64,000 nucleotides of DNA from Candidatus Nanopelagicus abundans (GTDB lineage Bacteria > Actinomycetota > Actinomycetes > Nanopelagicales > Nanopelagicaceae): contig NZ_CP016779.1 of the NCBI RefSeq assembly GCF_002288305.1, forward strand, positions 1,054,001 to 1,118,000. The letters run 5' to 3'. The notes under the pieces are model-generated. The model had not been told where the DNA came from. It ran no database searches and saw only the letters and a list, made by a program, of their open reading frames with translations. Both the position numbers and the translations under genes were made by a program. This document shows positions 16,943 to 26,228 of the stretch, piece after piece (within the stretch, counting starts at the first letter, position 1; each line of letters starts with the position of its first letter).

Positions 16943-17299
16943 AAAAATGTAAACTTCACGAATTCCAAGCAGTGTGGAATTCGGAAAATTGCAAATGAAT
17001 TGTTGTTTATGAGTATTAGGAGCTAGTTCCTAATTCATTTACTCTAATTCTATTACTAGAATTAGAGAATTGTGTAACTTACATTTTTTGTAAATTGCTT
17101 TAGCATGAAGTTCACGGGTTTAAGTGTAGTTTCTCTATTCTCCCCAAGTAGCACTAAGATTATCTCCTGCCACATTTTCAATTCTATTTCAAAGCTAAGC
17201 CGTAGCCCAAACTAGCCTGTATTAAGCGTTTTTGCAGCGTTTATTGTTCAAATTGTATAATTTCAAATAAATCCACAAAGCATTGAGTACAATTTACCT
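16943..17299. repeat. Intergenic stretch with nested inverted repeats, no gene found
   Basis: The 357 bases contain no convincing coding frame. An 11-base inverted repeat, AAAAAATGTAA at 16942-16952 and TTACATTTTTT at 17079-17089, encloses three perfect or near-perfect hairpins: CGAATTCC/GGAATTCG (16959-16983), TTAGGA/TCCTAA inside AAATGAATT/AATTCATTT (16993-17040), and CTCTAATTCTA/TAGAATTAGAG (17042-17067). The rest, to 17299, is plain AT-rich sequence and probably holds the promoter of the cytidylyltransferase gene. Confidence 0.6.
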
Positions 17300-18067
17300 A
17301 TGCAAACTGTCATTTTTGCCGGTGGCTTGGGAACAAGACTGCGGGAAGAAACTGAATACAAACCTAAACCGATGATTCGCATCGGAGGTTATCCAATAAT
17401 TTGGCACATTATGAAGAGGTATGCGAAGTTTGGCCACAAAGACTTTATTGCGTGCTTAGGTTACAGGGGAGATGCTATCCGAGAGTATTTTTTGAATTTT
17501 CATGAAATGAGTAATGATTGCACAATTACTCTAGGCAAGGATTCGAAAATTGATGTCCACGAAAGTACTGGTGATCTTAACTGGAATATTACCTTGGCGG
17601 AAACTGGCGAGAACACCTTAACTGGCGGTCGTCTTCTTAAAGTCAAGAAATACATTTCAGGGAAAACTTTTATGTGCACTTATGGAGATGGATTGGCAGA
17701 TGTGGACATTACGAAGTTATTGGATTTTCATAAATCACATGGCAAAATAGCAACCTTAACGGCAGTTAAACCAATGTCTCGCTTTGGGGTTCTAGAAACG
17801 AATGACAATGGAACTATCTCTAGTTTTAAAGAGAAACCGCAAGTGGAAGATTGGGTGAATTCGGGTTTCTTTGTTTTCAATATGGATGTTTTCAACATCT
17901 TAAGTGAAAATTGTGCCTTAGAAACTGAACCATTAAATAAATTAGTTGAATTAGGTGAACTCATGGCATTTAAGCACCATGGTTTTTTTCAGGCTATGGA
18001 TACTTATCGTGAAATGCAATTACTCAATGGTTTATGGGACTCAGGAAACATCCCATGGGAAAAATAA
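17300..18067 (+). CDS. rfbF: Glucose-1-phosphate cytidylyltransferase
   Basis: The 255-residue nucleotidyltransferase has FAGGLGTRLREETE followed by KPKPMIRIGG and WHIMKRYAKFGHKDFI, the close signature of RfbF/DdhA. CLGYRGDAIREYF and a YGDGLADVD metal-binding motif follow. The enzyme joins CTP and glucose-1-phosphate to CDP-glucose, the first step to CDP-linked 6-deoxy sugars. Its partner, CDP-glucose 4,6-dehydratase, is at 26229 in the same island. The two C-methyltransferases, the RmlC-like epimerase and the SDR nearby would act after it. Length matches the family. Confidence 0.93.
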   Translation: MQTVIFAGGLGTRLREETEYKPKPMIRIGGYPIIWHIMKRYAKFGHKDFIACLGYRGDAIREYFLNFHEMSNDCTITLGKDSKIDVHESTGDLNWNITLAETGENTLTGGRLLKVKKYISGKTFMCTYGDGLADVDITKLLDFHKSHGKIATLTAVKPMSRFGVLETNDNGTISSFKEKPQVEDWVNSGFFVFNMDVFNILSENCALETEPLNKLVELGELMAFKHHGFFQAMDTYREMQLLNGLWDSGNIPWEK

Positions 18068-18096
18068 CTTCTAACTTACCTTGAGGTGCGATTAAC

Positions 18097-19314
18097 ATGA
18101 ATAAACGCGGAGAAACCAATTGCAGAGCTTGTGATCGTGAGCTAGGTCCTACAATTCTAAATTTGGGGCATCAACCGCTTTCTAATGAGTTAATTTCACA
18201 ACCCAAGAACGGCGATATCGAGGCATGGCCTCTAGAATTCAAGATTTGTTCATTTTGTAAGTTAGGACAAATCGGTGAATTCGCAACACCTTCAAGAATT
18301 TTTTCAACATACACTTATTTTTCGTCCACAAGTACTCACTGGCTCGCTCATTCTGAAGAATTCGCAAAAAAAATAATAGAAAAAATGGATTTAAATCGAA
18401 AATCTCTAGTACTCGAGATAGCGAGTAATGACGGTTACATGCTTCAATATTTTCAAAAATTTGGCATTGGAGTGCTAGGTATAGAGCCTGCAAAAAATGT
18501 CGCTGAAATAGCTATAAATAAAGGAATTCCTACCGATGTAGATTTTTTTGGCTATGAGAAAGCAAACGAATTAATTGAAAACGGGAATGTACCGAATCTA
18601 GTCATTTGCAATAATGTAGTGGCGCACGTGCCGGACATAAATGATTTTTTTAAAGGTTTAGCTACTTTGGTAAATCAAGGATCTATTGTTTCAATAGAGG
18701 CACCGTCACTTCTTGAAATGTTGAAGGGCAATATGTTCGATACCATTTACCATGAACACTTTTCGTATCTATCAGTTAACGCAATTCAATATCTCTGCGA
18801 TGAATATGAAATTTCCCTCCAAGAAGTTGAAAAGATTCCAACTCACGGTGGCTCGATTCGTTACTGGCTAAGCAAAAAAAATTCAAAGGACATAAAAGTT
18901 GAATCTGCTTCAAAAGAACTGTCCATCGGTATAAATGACAAAGATTTACATGAACAATTCCGGATAAAGTCTGAAAGAGCTATTCTTGAATTCAAGAATT
19001 GGATAAATCACAATCGTGGATCTGTATTAGGGTTTGGTGCCGCGGCAAAGGCAACGGTTTTGCTAAACGCTGCTCAAATAGATTCTAATGACATGCAATA
19101 CGTTATTGATTCTAATGCATACAAGCAAGGAAAATTTATTCCAGGGTGCAATATTGAAATTGTCAAACCCATAATTGGATATAATAGTAATCCAAAAAAA
19201 ATAATAGTGTTTCCATGGAATATAGCCAACGAAGTAAGTAAGCAAATTCATGATGAATATCCAAAGTTTCAAGGTGAAATTTGGAAAGCCATTCCTACAA
19301 TGACTCAAATCTAA
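18097..19314 (+). CDS. SAM-dependent sugar C-methyltransferase (second copy type)
   Basis: The 405-residue protein is a second NovU/TcaB9-like C-methyltransferase. Zinc ligands are Cys9, Cys12, Cys51 and Cys54 (CRAC and CSFC). The SAM motif is VLEIASNDGYMLQYF (about 106-120), the active-site segment is YHEHFSYLS, and the C-terminal nucleotide motif is VLGFGAAAKATVLL. It is clearly divergent from the one at 15737, so the two probably methylate different sugars or steps. GAGGTG sits nine bases before the ATG. It lies between rfbF and an RmlC-like epimerase. Confidence 0.87.
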   Translation: MNKRGETNCRACDRELGPTILNLGHQPLSNELISQPKNGDIEAWPLEFKICSFCKLGQIGEFATPSRIFSTYTYFSSTSTHWLAHSEEFAKKIIEKMDLNRKSLVLEIASNDGYMLQYFQKFGIGVLGIEPAKNVAEIAINKGIPTDVDFFGYEKANELIENGNVPNLVICNNVVAHVPDINDFFKGLATLVNQGSIVSIEAPSLLEMLKGNMFDTIYHEHFSYLSVNAIQYLCDEYEISLQEVEKIPTHGGSIRYWLSKKNSKDIKVESASKELSIGINDKDLHEQFRIKSERAILEFKNWINHNRGSVLGFGAAAKATVLLNAAQIDSNDMQYVIDSNAYKQGKFIPGCNIEIVKPIIGYNSNPKKIIVFPWNIANEVSKQIHDEYPKFQGEIWKAIPTMTQI

Positions 19315-19330
19315 ATAGTGACATTGTAAA

Positions 19331-19843
19331 ATGCGTAAAGTAGAGAGTATTTACTTACCGGTCCATCGAGATAGAAGAGGAACGTTTCAAAGACTCTACG
19401 ACTATGACTTATTTGAAAATTTTTTGCCATTGCCTTTAATGCAAGTTTCCGTATCTACGAATCCGAAGGTTGGAACACTAAGAGGGTTACATTATCAAGC
19501 GAAGCCCGCTCAGGAATGGAAAATTGTCCAATGTATTCAAGGAGAAGTATGGGACTTGGTTTTAGACCTTAGAAAAGATTCGCAAACTTATGGACAATTT
19601 AATTTCTTTACATTAAGCCAACGCAACAATCTAGCGTTGATCATTCCACCGGGATACGCACATGGGTTCCAAACCTTAAGAAAAAATTCGGTTGTAACCT
19701 ATTTCATGACCGCCAGATATGATGTGGAACTATCGAGACAAATTAATGCGAAAGATGCCAACTTAGGTATTCCTTGGCCACTGCCTATTACAGAGATATC
19801 AGATGCAGATTTGGAAGCAAATTCATGGCCACAAGAATTCTAA
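19331..19843 (+). CDS. dTDP-4-dehydrorhamnose 3,5-epimerase-like cupin (RmlC family)
   Basis: The 170-residue cupin has the RmlC active-site pattern: RGLHYQ with the likely base His54, IPPGYAHGFQ, and Tyr130 in ARYDVE. It is not identical in type to the RmlC at 25637. Its position among CDP-sugar and C-methyltransferase genes suggests a 3,5- or 5-epimerase acting on a methylated 4-keto-6-deoxy sugar, as in NovW-like steps. That substrate is inferred. The downstream SDR starts inside its last 19 bases. Confidence 0.85.
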   Translation: MRKVESIYLPVHRDRRGTFQRLYDYDLFENFLPLPLMQVSVSTNPKVGTLRGLHYQAKPAQEWKIVQCIQGEVWDLVLDLRKDSQTYGQFNFFTLSQRNNLALIIPPGYAHGFQTLRKNSVVTYFMTARYDVELSRQINAKDANLGIPWPLPITEISDADLEANSWPQEF

Positions 19844-20604
19844 TTGTAGGAAGTTCAGGTTTTATTGGTTCACAGCTCTGTGAAAGTCTTCAGAATGATT
19901 ACGAGATCCACCGCAATACATTTAACTTATTAAAAGCGGGCGGACTTGAAGAGCTAAAAAAGTATCTTTTGTTGAATAGAATTTCCGTTGTTGTCCAACT
20001 GGCTTGGAATTCAAATGGGCGGGAAAATTATCATTTATCATTGGCTAATTATGACTGGCGGGATCTAACAATAAATCTTTCTATTTTTTGCCACGACAAC
20101 AATATTAAGTTTGTTGGAGTCGGCTCATGCCTAGACGGAAAGCTTAACCGCACTAACCCGTACATCAATTCAAAATATGAAACAAAAAAACATTTATTGT
20201 CCATGAAGTCAACAAACTTAATTGCCTGGGTGCGGCCATTTTATGTCGTAAATTTTGAACAGAAAAGACCAAGAATTATCGGGGATTATTTCGAGAAAAA
20301 AGAAAGCTTCATACTCAAAAATCCAAACGAAAAACTTGACTACATTTTCAGCGAAGACGTTGTCACGGGGTTCAAATCAGTGATAGATAATCAGATGATG
20401 GGCGAAATAGATATAGGGTCCGGATTCCTAACTTCAAATCTTGATTTCATAAATAGGTTGAATGAAATTCATGGAAAATCTGATTTTAGAATGGAAGGCG
20501 TGGATCGGGAATACAAGGCAGGAGAAGTTGCTTCACCTTTTTTAAGGCAATTCGGTTGGATTCCACACGTTACAGAAAGATTTTTCGGAATACAATGTAT
20601 TTAA
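19825..20604 (+). CDS. NAD(P)-dependent 4-keto sugar reductase-like SDR
   Basis: The protein is 259 residues from ATG 19825 (MATRILIVGSSGFIGS), inside the 3' end of the RmlC-like gene. An in-frame extension to 19774 is rejected because it precedes the nucleotide-binding start. It has GSSGFIGS, VGVGSCLDGK in the place of the usual Ser-rich motif, and the Tyr/Lys pair in NPYINSK. It resembles short reductases such as CDP-abequose/paratose synthase. It would be a good final 4-ketoreductase for the CDP-sugar of this island. Confidence 0.7.
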   Translation: MATRILIVGSSGFIGSQLCESLQNDYEIHRNTFNLLKAGGLEELKKYLLLNRISVVVQLAWNSNGRENYHLSLANYDWRDLTINLSIFCHDNNIKFVGVGSCLDGKLNRTNPYINSKYETKKHLLSMKSTNLIAWVRPFYVVNFEQKRPRIIGDYFEKKESFILKNPNEKLDYIFSEDVVTGFKSVIDNQMMGEIDIGSGFLTSNLDFINRLNEIHGKSDFRMEGVDREYKAGEVASPFLRQFGWIPHVTERFFGIQCI

Positions 20605-20649
20605 TGCCATTTTGCAGAAATTCCAAATATAGATGGGACAGGGGTCTCA

Positions 20650-23600
20650 GTGCTAGCAAAAGCTAAAAAGATTTACACTAGATTGCCATTGGTGATTCGG
20701 AAAAAAACTGATGGATTTGTTTACAAAACGTATAAAAAATGGTTAAAAGAAGCAGAAAAAATATCAACAACCCATTCACTGAAAGAAATACATTTTTCAA
20801 GTAGCCCCTGGATCCCATACTATAAATTTGTTGCCGAACACAATGGCCCAAATCTAACAATTTTGCTGCCATCTTTACGTTCCGGATCGTTCTCTGCCGG
20901 TCCAATGATTGCCCTGCAAATAGCCGCAAAAATTGCGACGAACGGATTTCGTGTACGAGTCATGGCTATAGATGGTGCTCAAGAAAAATACAATATTCCC
21001 GAAGATGAAATCTCAAAGCTACTCAAAGACACATTAGAAATCAAAGATTTGCCTACGTCGCTCGAGTTTGAAGTTCTTAATACAGAATTGGTTGTTTCAA
21101 AAGGTGAGAAATTCATGGCAACTGCATGGTGGACATTTGAAATAGCCAAAGGCGCTGCCAGTTTTATGTCGCCGGAGGGAATTCCTTTTTATTTGATCCA
21201 AGATTTTGAACCCTTGCTGCATTCCTCATCCGATGAGATGGTGTTAGCCAGAAACACTTATGATCAAAACATGATCCCCATTGTGGCATCGCCAATTCTA
21301 GCGGAATATTACCTTGAAAATAAAATTGGAGTCGTTGCAGAAAAAATATCTAAAGATAACGAATCATTCATAATTCCACTACCACTTCTTAAAAATACTT
21401 TATATAGACAAAATGATGAACTACCTCTAAAACTTAAAGAAATGATGATAAAACCAAAAACTCTCCTCTTTTACGCTCGCCCAACAAAGGCACAAAGAAA
21501 CCTATTCCATATTGGAGTTAAAGCAATCCAACTTGCACTCGAGTGGAAAATTTTAGATCCAGAACTTTGGAATTTTATTGCCGTAGGGGAAAATATACAT
21601 GAAGTTGAACTTTCAGAAAATACCTTCTTGAAATCAGCGCCATGGTTGAGTTATGCCGAATATATTTCCTTAATTAGAAAATCGGATGTTTATATGGCTT
21701 TGATGAATTCGCCGCATACAAGCTTTCCAGTAATCGAGGCCATGCAGCTCGACGTGCCTTCAATAACAACAACATTCGCAAACAAAACTAAAACGAGATT
21801 AGCAGAGTACTCAAAATATATTTTTGCATCAGCACCAGAATCAGCTGCAATCGCAAAAAATATTGGGAAAGCATTAGTGAAAAAAATTGAGGAAAATGGA
21901 GGAATCAGCGCCAATAAAGATTTTGAAGACATGAATGTGAGTTTGGAGAACCTATCCCTATGGATAAAACAGTTTCTATGCAATGAACAACCCCAATTAG
22001 AATTCAATGGAGAGTTTTCATGTACGTGTCTACACACAAATACGGGTACAAAAAAAATCAACGTCCCAACCATAGACGTAGGTATTTCAGTTTACAATAT
22101 TAAGAATGAATACTTAGTTGAATTACTTCAATCATTAAAAAATGCATTACAGTATTTTTCAACAAACATAAACATATTGATCCTTAATCATGGATCAACA
22201 ATCTATAGTAATAATGAACTCCAGGATCTAATCCATCAGTATCTACCAGAATTTCGTTACTTACAGACTGCCTCAAATAATGGCATCGCGGCAGGTATGG
22301 CAATATTGTTATCTGAAGCGAAATCTGAATATTTCTTACCAATTGATGCTGATGACTTAGTGGGGCGAGATATCTTCGCTGTTCTTTCGAGTCACATTCA
22401 CGCTAATTCAGAGATAGATTTTTGGTACTCAAGTGAATATCTGCTAGCAAACAAAAACATTTTTCCAGCCACGCGAATGGACTTCGATGAGGTTCTACTT
22501 TCGGAAATGTGTTTCACAACCCATGTAATTTGTTTTAAAACCAAAATAGCTAAACAATTGAACGTATATGAAAACGCACCAAATGGTTCACATGATTGGT
22601 TTACTGCCGTGTGTTTCAATCAAAATAAAAATAAATTCCAATATCTAAACCATGTTTTATACACATGGAGATTGCACCCAGAAAGCACCTCGGAAAATTG
22701 GCTAAGCAAACCCTACGTGCTAGAAAGTCAGGAGCAGGTTTTACGGAAATTTGTATCGAATAGCAATAAAGAATTTAGCGTCATTGGTCATCCAAATTTT
22801 CAAGGTGGACCAAATAGACGAATTTTATTAACTAAGTCAGAAAATAAATTCATAAAATTAAAGTTCAAAATTACAGGCTACAATAAGATTGTCAAATACT
22901 ACCAAAGTAACTTTGGCCAGGAAAATCATGAATTTCAGAATAACACTATCTATTGGTTTACCGATTCCACAACTGACCTAGACACAGAAATGCAATTAGA
23001 GATGGATACCATTTTAGAAATATGGCCAAACTCAGTGGTAACCAGCAGTTCAGTATTGACAAATGAAAATGAATTTCTTCCGATCAAACACAATACTAGT
23101 TTTTCGGGTATGAATTCAGCTCATGAATCTATCAGTCTTCTATGTCGGCAAAGCACACAAATTATCAATCCCTTTAACTTTGCGATTAAGGGAGAAACAC
23201 TAAATCAAATTGGCGCCACGCCGGAACTATCGCTAGAGGAGTTAATCAGTTTAATATTGATAAAGGAGCTGAAGCTTATCTACTCACCAAACTTTAAAGC
23301 TGATACACAACAAAAGGATCTATCTGAAATATATTTAGTAAATGACATTTCCAATAATCTGGCTGGTCGTACAGAAGTTTTCTTAAATCATAAGAATGAG
23401 GATAAAGAAGAAGTATGTTTACAAAAAAACCCCGTATCTGAAACAATCAAAAATTTCGGTGGCATAAACATAATTACAACAGTTAAAAGCACCTCAAATC
23501 TGGATTATGTTTTAGATTTGTACGAAAACCTGAAAACAATTCTATGTGATGATATTCGATGGATGCTAGTAGTTCACGGCGAGAATGAAGAAGCTGAACG

Positions 23601-24684
23601 TTTAAATACATTAAAGAATGATTCGAATGTTGATTTGATTATCGTGAAATTAGATCTGGAATTAAACGAAGCAATTAAAGTCGCATTGGAACATGCAGAG
23701 TTAGAGTGGATATTTCCCATTGATTACGATGATCTTTTACTTTATCCTTTTGTCGAAGAGTTTATCTCTAAAGTTAGGGAGGGTAATGCCGATATTTATG
23801 TGGCAAACGAAGTAGTAGGTAAAACAATAGAAGAATCTAAATATTTCAAAAGGAATCCACCGAATAGGCTTGCGATTAAATTATTCAGTGTCTTTTTTCA
23901 CCCGATAATAATTAGAAGACTACAAGCAATACAGGTAATAAATAAAAAATCGAATTACATTTTTGATTGGCAACTTCTGACATCTTTAACTGAGAATCAA
24001 ACCTTAAGCTTCTTTGATTGTCCAGTTTATTTTTGGCGAGAGCATGAGGCATCTCAAACTAACAATTCTCAAGGTTCTAGGTACTCTAAAGTGGCGGTTC
24101 AAGAAGAACTTATATCGCGAAAATTAGATAATCCAAGCTATAAAAACCATGAAATCGTGTTGAAAAATGGCGATTATCAATTAAGCCAAATTGGAAGTCT
24201 ATTTCCAAAATGTTGCCTTCAAATTCAATCAATAGGTAATGAAGTAGATGACGCAAAAACAATGAACGAATTTAAGCAGAGATACCCCTTTTCGCATGTT
24301 GTTAGAAGGTTACACCAGTCTTATCAATTTTTGAAATGTGATTGTGACGCTGAATTCATATTCAGTACCCCCTCTCGTTCTTATCCAATGAAGGAGTTCG
24401 ATATAAACAAACTATTCTCATTTTCGTTGACCGGAAATCACCCAATTGTCGGACAATTAGTCAATAATGAAACAGGAAAACCCACAATTAGAATTTTAAA
24501 CCAATATGGAATACACAGAAATAAACACTTCCAACCGCAGTTGGGTGATCCAGACTTTAACGCATACTTTCACTTTCCCTCTGCATTAATCCAAGATGGT
24601 TCTCCGATGTTGGGCAAGAATGGAACTAATATTTTGGATCGATTGGGAGTTCATAGTGAGAATCTAAATTGTGAAAAAAAATAA
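20650..24684 (+). CDS. Giant three-domain glycosyltransferase (GT4-like + GT2 + GT2)
   Basis: The 1344-residue protein starts at a GTG with GACAGGGG upstream. Residues of about 50-430 form a GT-B domain like WsaF/GT4 rhamnosyltransferases, with LLPSLRSGSFSAGP, FLIQDFEPLL-type QDFEP, LLFYARPTKAQRN, and HTSFPVIEAMQLDVPSI. Residues of about 472-760 form a GT2 domain (DVGISVYN, metal motif PIDADDLVG near 565). Residues of about 937-1170 form a second GT2 domain (INIITTVKS, PIDYDDLLLY near 1023). The last 170 residues match nothing I recognise. No membrane span is visible, so it is probably a cytosolic, membrane-associated polymerising or multi-step enzyme. An RgpF-like protein overlaps its end. 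Confidence 0.85.
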   Translation: MLAKAKKIYTRLPLVIRKKTDGFVYKTYKKWLKEAEKISTTHSLKEIHFSSSPWIPYYKFVAEHNGPNLTILLPSLRSGSFSAGPMIALQIAAKIATNGFRVRVMAIDGAQEKYNIPEDEISKLLKDTLEIKDLPTSLEFEVLNTELVVSKGEKFMATAWWTFEIAKGAASFMSPEGIPFYLIQDFEPLLHSSSDEMVLARNTYDQNMIPIVASPILAEYYLENKIGVVAEKISKDNESFIIPLPLLKNTLYRQNDELPLKLKEMMIKPKTLLFYARPTKAQRNLFHIGVKAIQLALEWKILDPELWNFIAVGENIHEVELSENTFLKSAPWLSYAEYISLIRKSDVYMALMNSPHTSFPVIEAMQLDVPSITTTFANKTKTRLAEYSKYIFASAPESAAIAKNIGKALVKKIEENGGISANKDFEDMNVSLENLSLWIKQFLCNEQPQLEFNGEFSCTCLHTNTGTKKINVPTIDVGISVYNIKNEYLVELLQSLKNALQYFSTNINILILNHGSTIYSNNELQDLIHQYLPEFRYLQTASNNGIAAGMAILLSEAKSEYFLPIDADDLVGRDIFAVLSSHIHANSEIDFWYSSEYLLANKNIFPATRMDFDEVLLSEMCFTTHVICFKTKIAKQLNVYENAPNGSHDWFTAVCFNQNKNKFQYLNHVLYTWRLHPESTSENWLSKPYVLESQEQVLRKFVSNSNKEFSVIGHPNFQGGPNRRILLTKSENKFIKLKFKITGYNKIVKYYQSNFGQENHEFQNNTIYWFTDSTTDLDTEMQLEMDTILEIWPNSVVTSSSVLTNENEFLPIKHNTSFSGMNSAHESISLLCRQSTQIINPFNFAIKGETLNQIGATPELSLEELISLILIKELKLIYSPNFKADTQQKDLSEIYLVNDISNNLAGRTEVFLNHKNEDKEEVCLQKNPVSETIKNFGGINIITTVKSTSNLDYVLDLYENLKTILCDDIRWMLVVHGENEEAERLNTLKNDSNVDLIIVKLDLELNEAIKVALEHAELEWIFPIDYDDLLLYPFVEEFISKVREGNADIYVANEVVGKTIEESKYFKRNPPNRLAIKLFSVFFHPIIIRRLQAIQVINKKSNYIFDWQLLTSLTENQTLSFFDCPVYFWREHEASQTNNSQGSRYSKVAVQEELISRKLDNPSYKNHEIVLKNGDYQLSQIGSLFPKCCLQIQSIGNEVDDAKTMNEFKQRYPFSHVVRRLHQSYQFLKCDCDAEFIFSTPSRSYPMKEFDINKLFSFSLTGNHPIVGQLVNNETGKPTIRILNQYGIHRNKHFQPQLGDPDFNAYFHFPSALIQDGSPMLGKNGTNILDRLGVHSENLNCEKK

Positions 24685-25651
24685 ACTTTCCGAATCCAGC
24701 AGAGATTTTGGATTTAAGCTTTATGAGTTTATTTCTGCCCTAAAGGATCATTTTTGTTCTGATAGCGAAAATCAAGAGATTTATGTTAATGCGAAGGACG
24801 GCACTTTCAACGAGGCCAGAATCTTTCTGTATGTTAAGTACTCAAACGATTATAAATTTACAAAAATGGAAACTTTACTTTTCGAAAAAGTTAGTTTTGA
24901 AGGCCTTAAGGTTTACATAGTTGTTAATTCAGATTTACCTAAACCATTTGAGTTTTCTCGTTACCCATCAATCGTTCGCAAGAATTTAGGATTTGACCTT
25001 GGAGCGTACAGAGACTTCACAAAGCGATTAGGACCGAATTGTCAACGTCTCGTGATAATTAATGATTCATTGCTTTGGAACCCAAATTCCTTTTTGGAAA
25101 TTGTTCGAAATATTGGAGATAAAGATGGTATTAGCTTTTTCACAAATTCTTTCCAACCCCGAAAACATTATCAATCATATTTTGTTTCTATTTCAGGACA
25201 GGAGGCTTTTTTAGAATTTCAGAACTGGATGAAACAAATTAGGAATTGGAGAAGTAAATTTGCAGCAGTTTCATTTGGCGAGTTAAGAAATGGCAAGATA
25301 CTTTCGAAAGTATCGGTTATTTACCCTTACGAAGATTTGATTACGACATTGAAAAAAGAACAGTTGTCACAAGACAAAAAAGAATCTTCTCGCACTGATT
25401 TTGTTCAAAGGCAAGTTCTAGCCAAAAAGTCTCTAAACCCAACTCATTTTTTTTGGCGAGAGCTCCTTGAGAAAGGCTTCCCAGGCATTAAGAAGGATTT
25501 GGTTTCTAGGAATCCCTCAGGAATTCCAGATCTCTCGAACGCTGTATTGAATGAATTTGGGTTCAAAGGAGTCACTCTATTGCCTAACAATAATGAAATG
25601 AAATCTTCAAAAAAAATCATTACTTTCTTTCGCAATTTAATCTCTGTGTAG
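24671..25651 (+). CDS. RgpF-like rhamnan synthesis family protein
   Basis: The 326-residue protein carries the RgpF/rhamnan-synthesis pattern: ARIFLYVKYSND near the start, VRKNLGFDLGAYRDF (about 97-111), LVIINDSLLWNPNSF, and SYFVSISGQEAF. Members help build rhamnose-containing wall polysaccharides, probably as glycosyltransferases. The GTG start overlaps the end of the giant glycosyltransferase gene by 14 bases, so the two are coupled. The presence of rmlA, rmlC and rmlD in the island fits a rhamnose-type product. It overlaps tail to tail by 15 bases with rmlC on the other strand. Confidence 0.72.
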   Translation: MKKNKLSESSRDFGFKLYEFISALKDHFCSDSENQEIYVNAKDGTFNEARIFLYVKYSNDYKFTKMETLLFEKVSFEGLKVYIVVNSDLPKPFEFSRYPSIVRKNLGFDLGAYRDFTKRLGPNCQRLVIINDSLLWNPNSFLEIVRNIGDKDGISFFTNSFQPRKHYQSYFVSISGQEAFLEFQNWMKQIRNWRSKFAAVSFGELRNGKILSKVSVIYPYEDLITTLKKEQLSQDKKESSRTDFVQRQVLAKKSLNPTHFFWRELLEKGFPGIKKDLVSRNPSGIPDLSNAVLNEFGFKGVTLLPNNNEMKSSKKIITFFRNLISV

Positions 25652-26179
25652 TTTTAAATCCTTTAAGTATGGAGATTCTAAATCTTTTGGTGATACCAAT
25701 GGCGGGAGATTCCGCCAATCTATTCCCAAGGCCGGGTCATTAAAATTCAGGGAGCTTTCACTACCAGAATTCCAATAGGAAGTAACTTTGTATACCACTC
25801 GCGTGTTGTCTTCAAGGGCTTGAAAACCATGTGCATACCCGGGTGGAACCCAAAGCGCAGAAGGTTTTGATTCCGTTAGTTCGGTGCCCAAATACTGGCC
25901 AAAAGTTGGACTATCTACTTTAATGTCCACTACAACATCGTAAATTTGTCCCGTTAAACATGTTACGAGCTTCCCTTGTGCCCAGGGGCTCCTTTGCCAA
26001 TGCAAACCTCGTATCGTGCCTCGACTTGAGAACGATAAGTTATCTTGAACGAAAGGAGGAATTTTAAAACCGTCAAAAACTGTTTCTTTGTAAATTTCAG
26101 AGAAAAACCCCCGATCATCTAGATGGCGATTAAACTCAATAATTTTTACATCATCAAATTTAGTATCCTGAATTTTCAT
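25637..26179 (-). CDS. rmlC: dTDP-4-dehydrorhamnose 3,5-epimerase
   Basis: The 180-residue cupin has all classical RmlC features: DDRGFFSEIY, QDNLSFSSRGTIRGLHWQ with His60, DVVVDIKVDSPTFGQY, VPPGYAHGFQ, and the Tyr-rich YKVTSYW near 130-136. It epimerises C3 and C5 of dTDP-4-keto-6-deoxyglucose in dTDP-L-rhamnose synthesis. rmlA and rmlD are at 29092 and 29961, but rmlB is not in the window. Divergent from rfbG with a 49-base gap that must hold both promoters. Confidence 0.92.
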   Translation of the reverse strand: MKIQDTKFDDVKIIEFNRHLDDRGFFSEIYKETVFDGFKIPPFVQDNLSFSSRGTIRGLHWQRSPWAQGKLVTCLTGQIYDVVVDIKVDSPTFGQYLGTELTESKPSALWVPPGYAHGFQALEDNTRVVYKVTSYWNSGSESSLNFNDPALGIDWRNLPPLVSPKDLESPYLKDLKLHRD

Positions 26180-26228
26180 ATGACGATTCTACCCTAACCC
26201 GCTAGAAGAGTGAATCATTAAACTCAGA

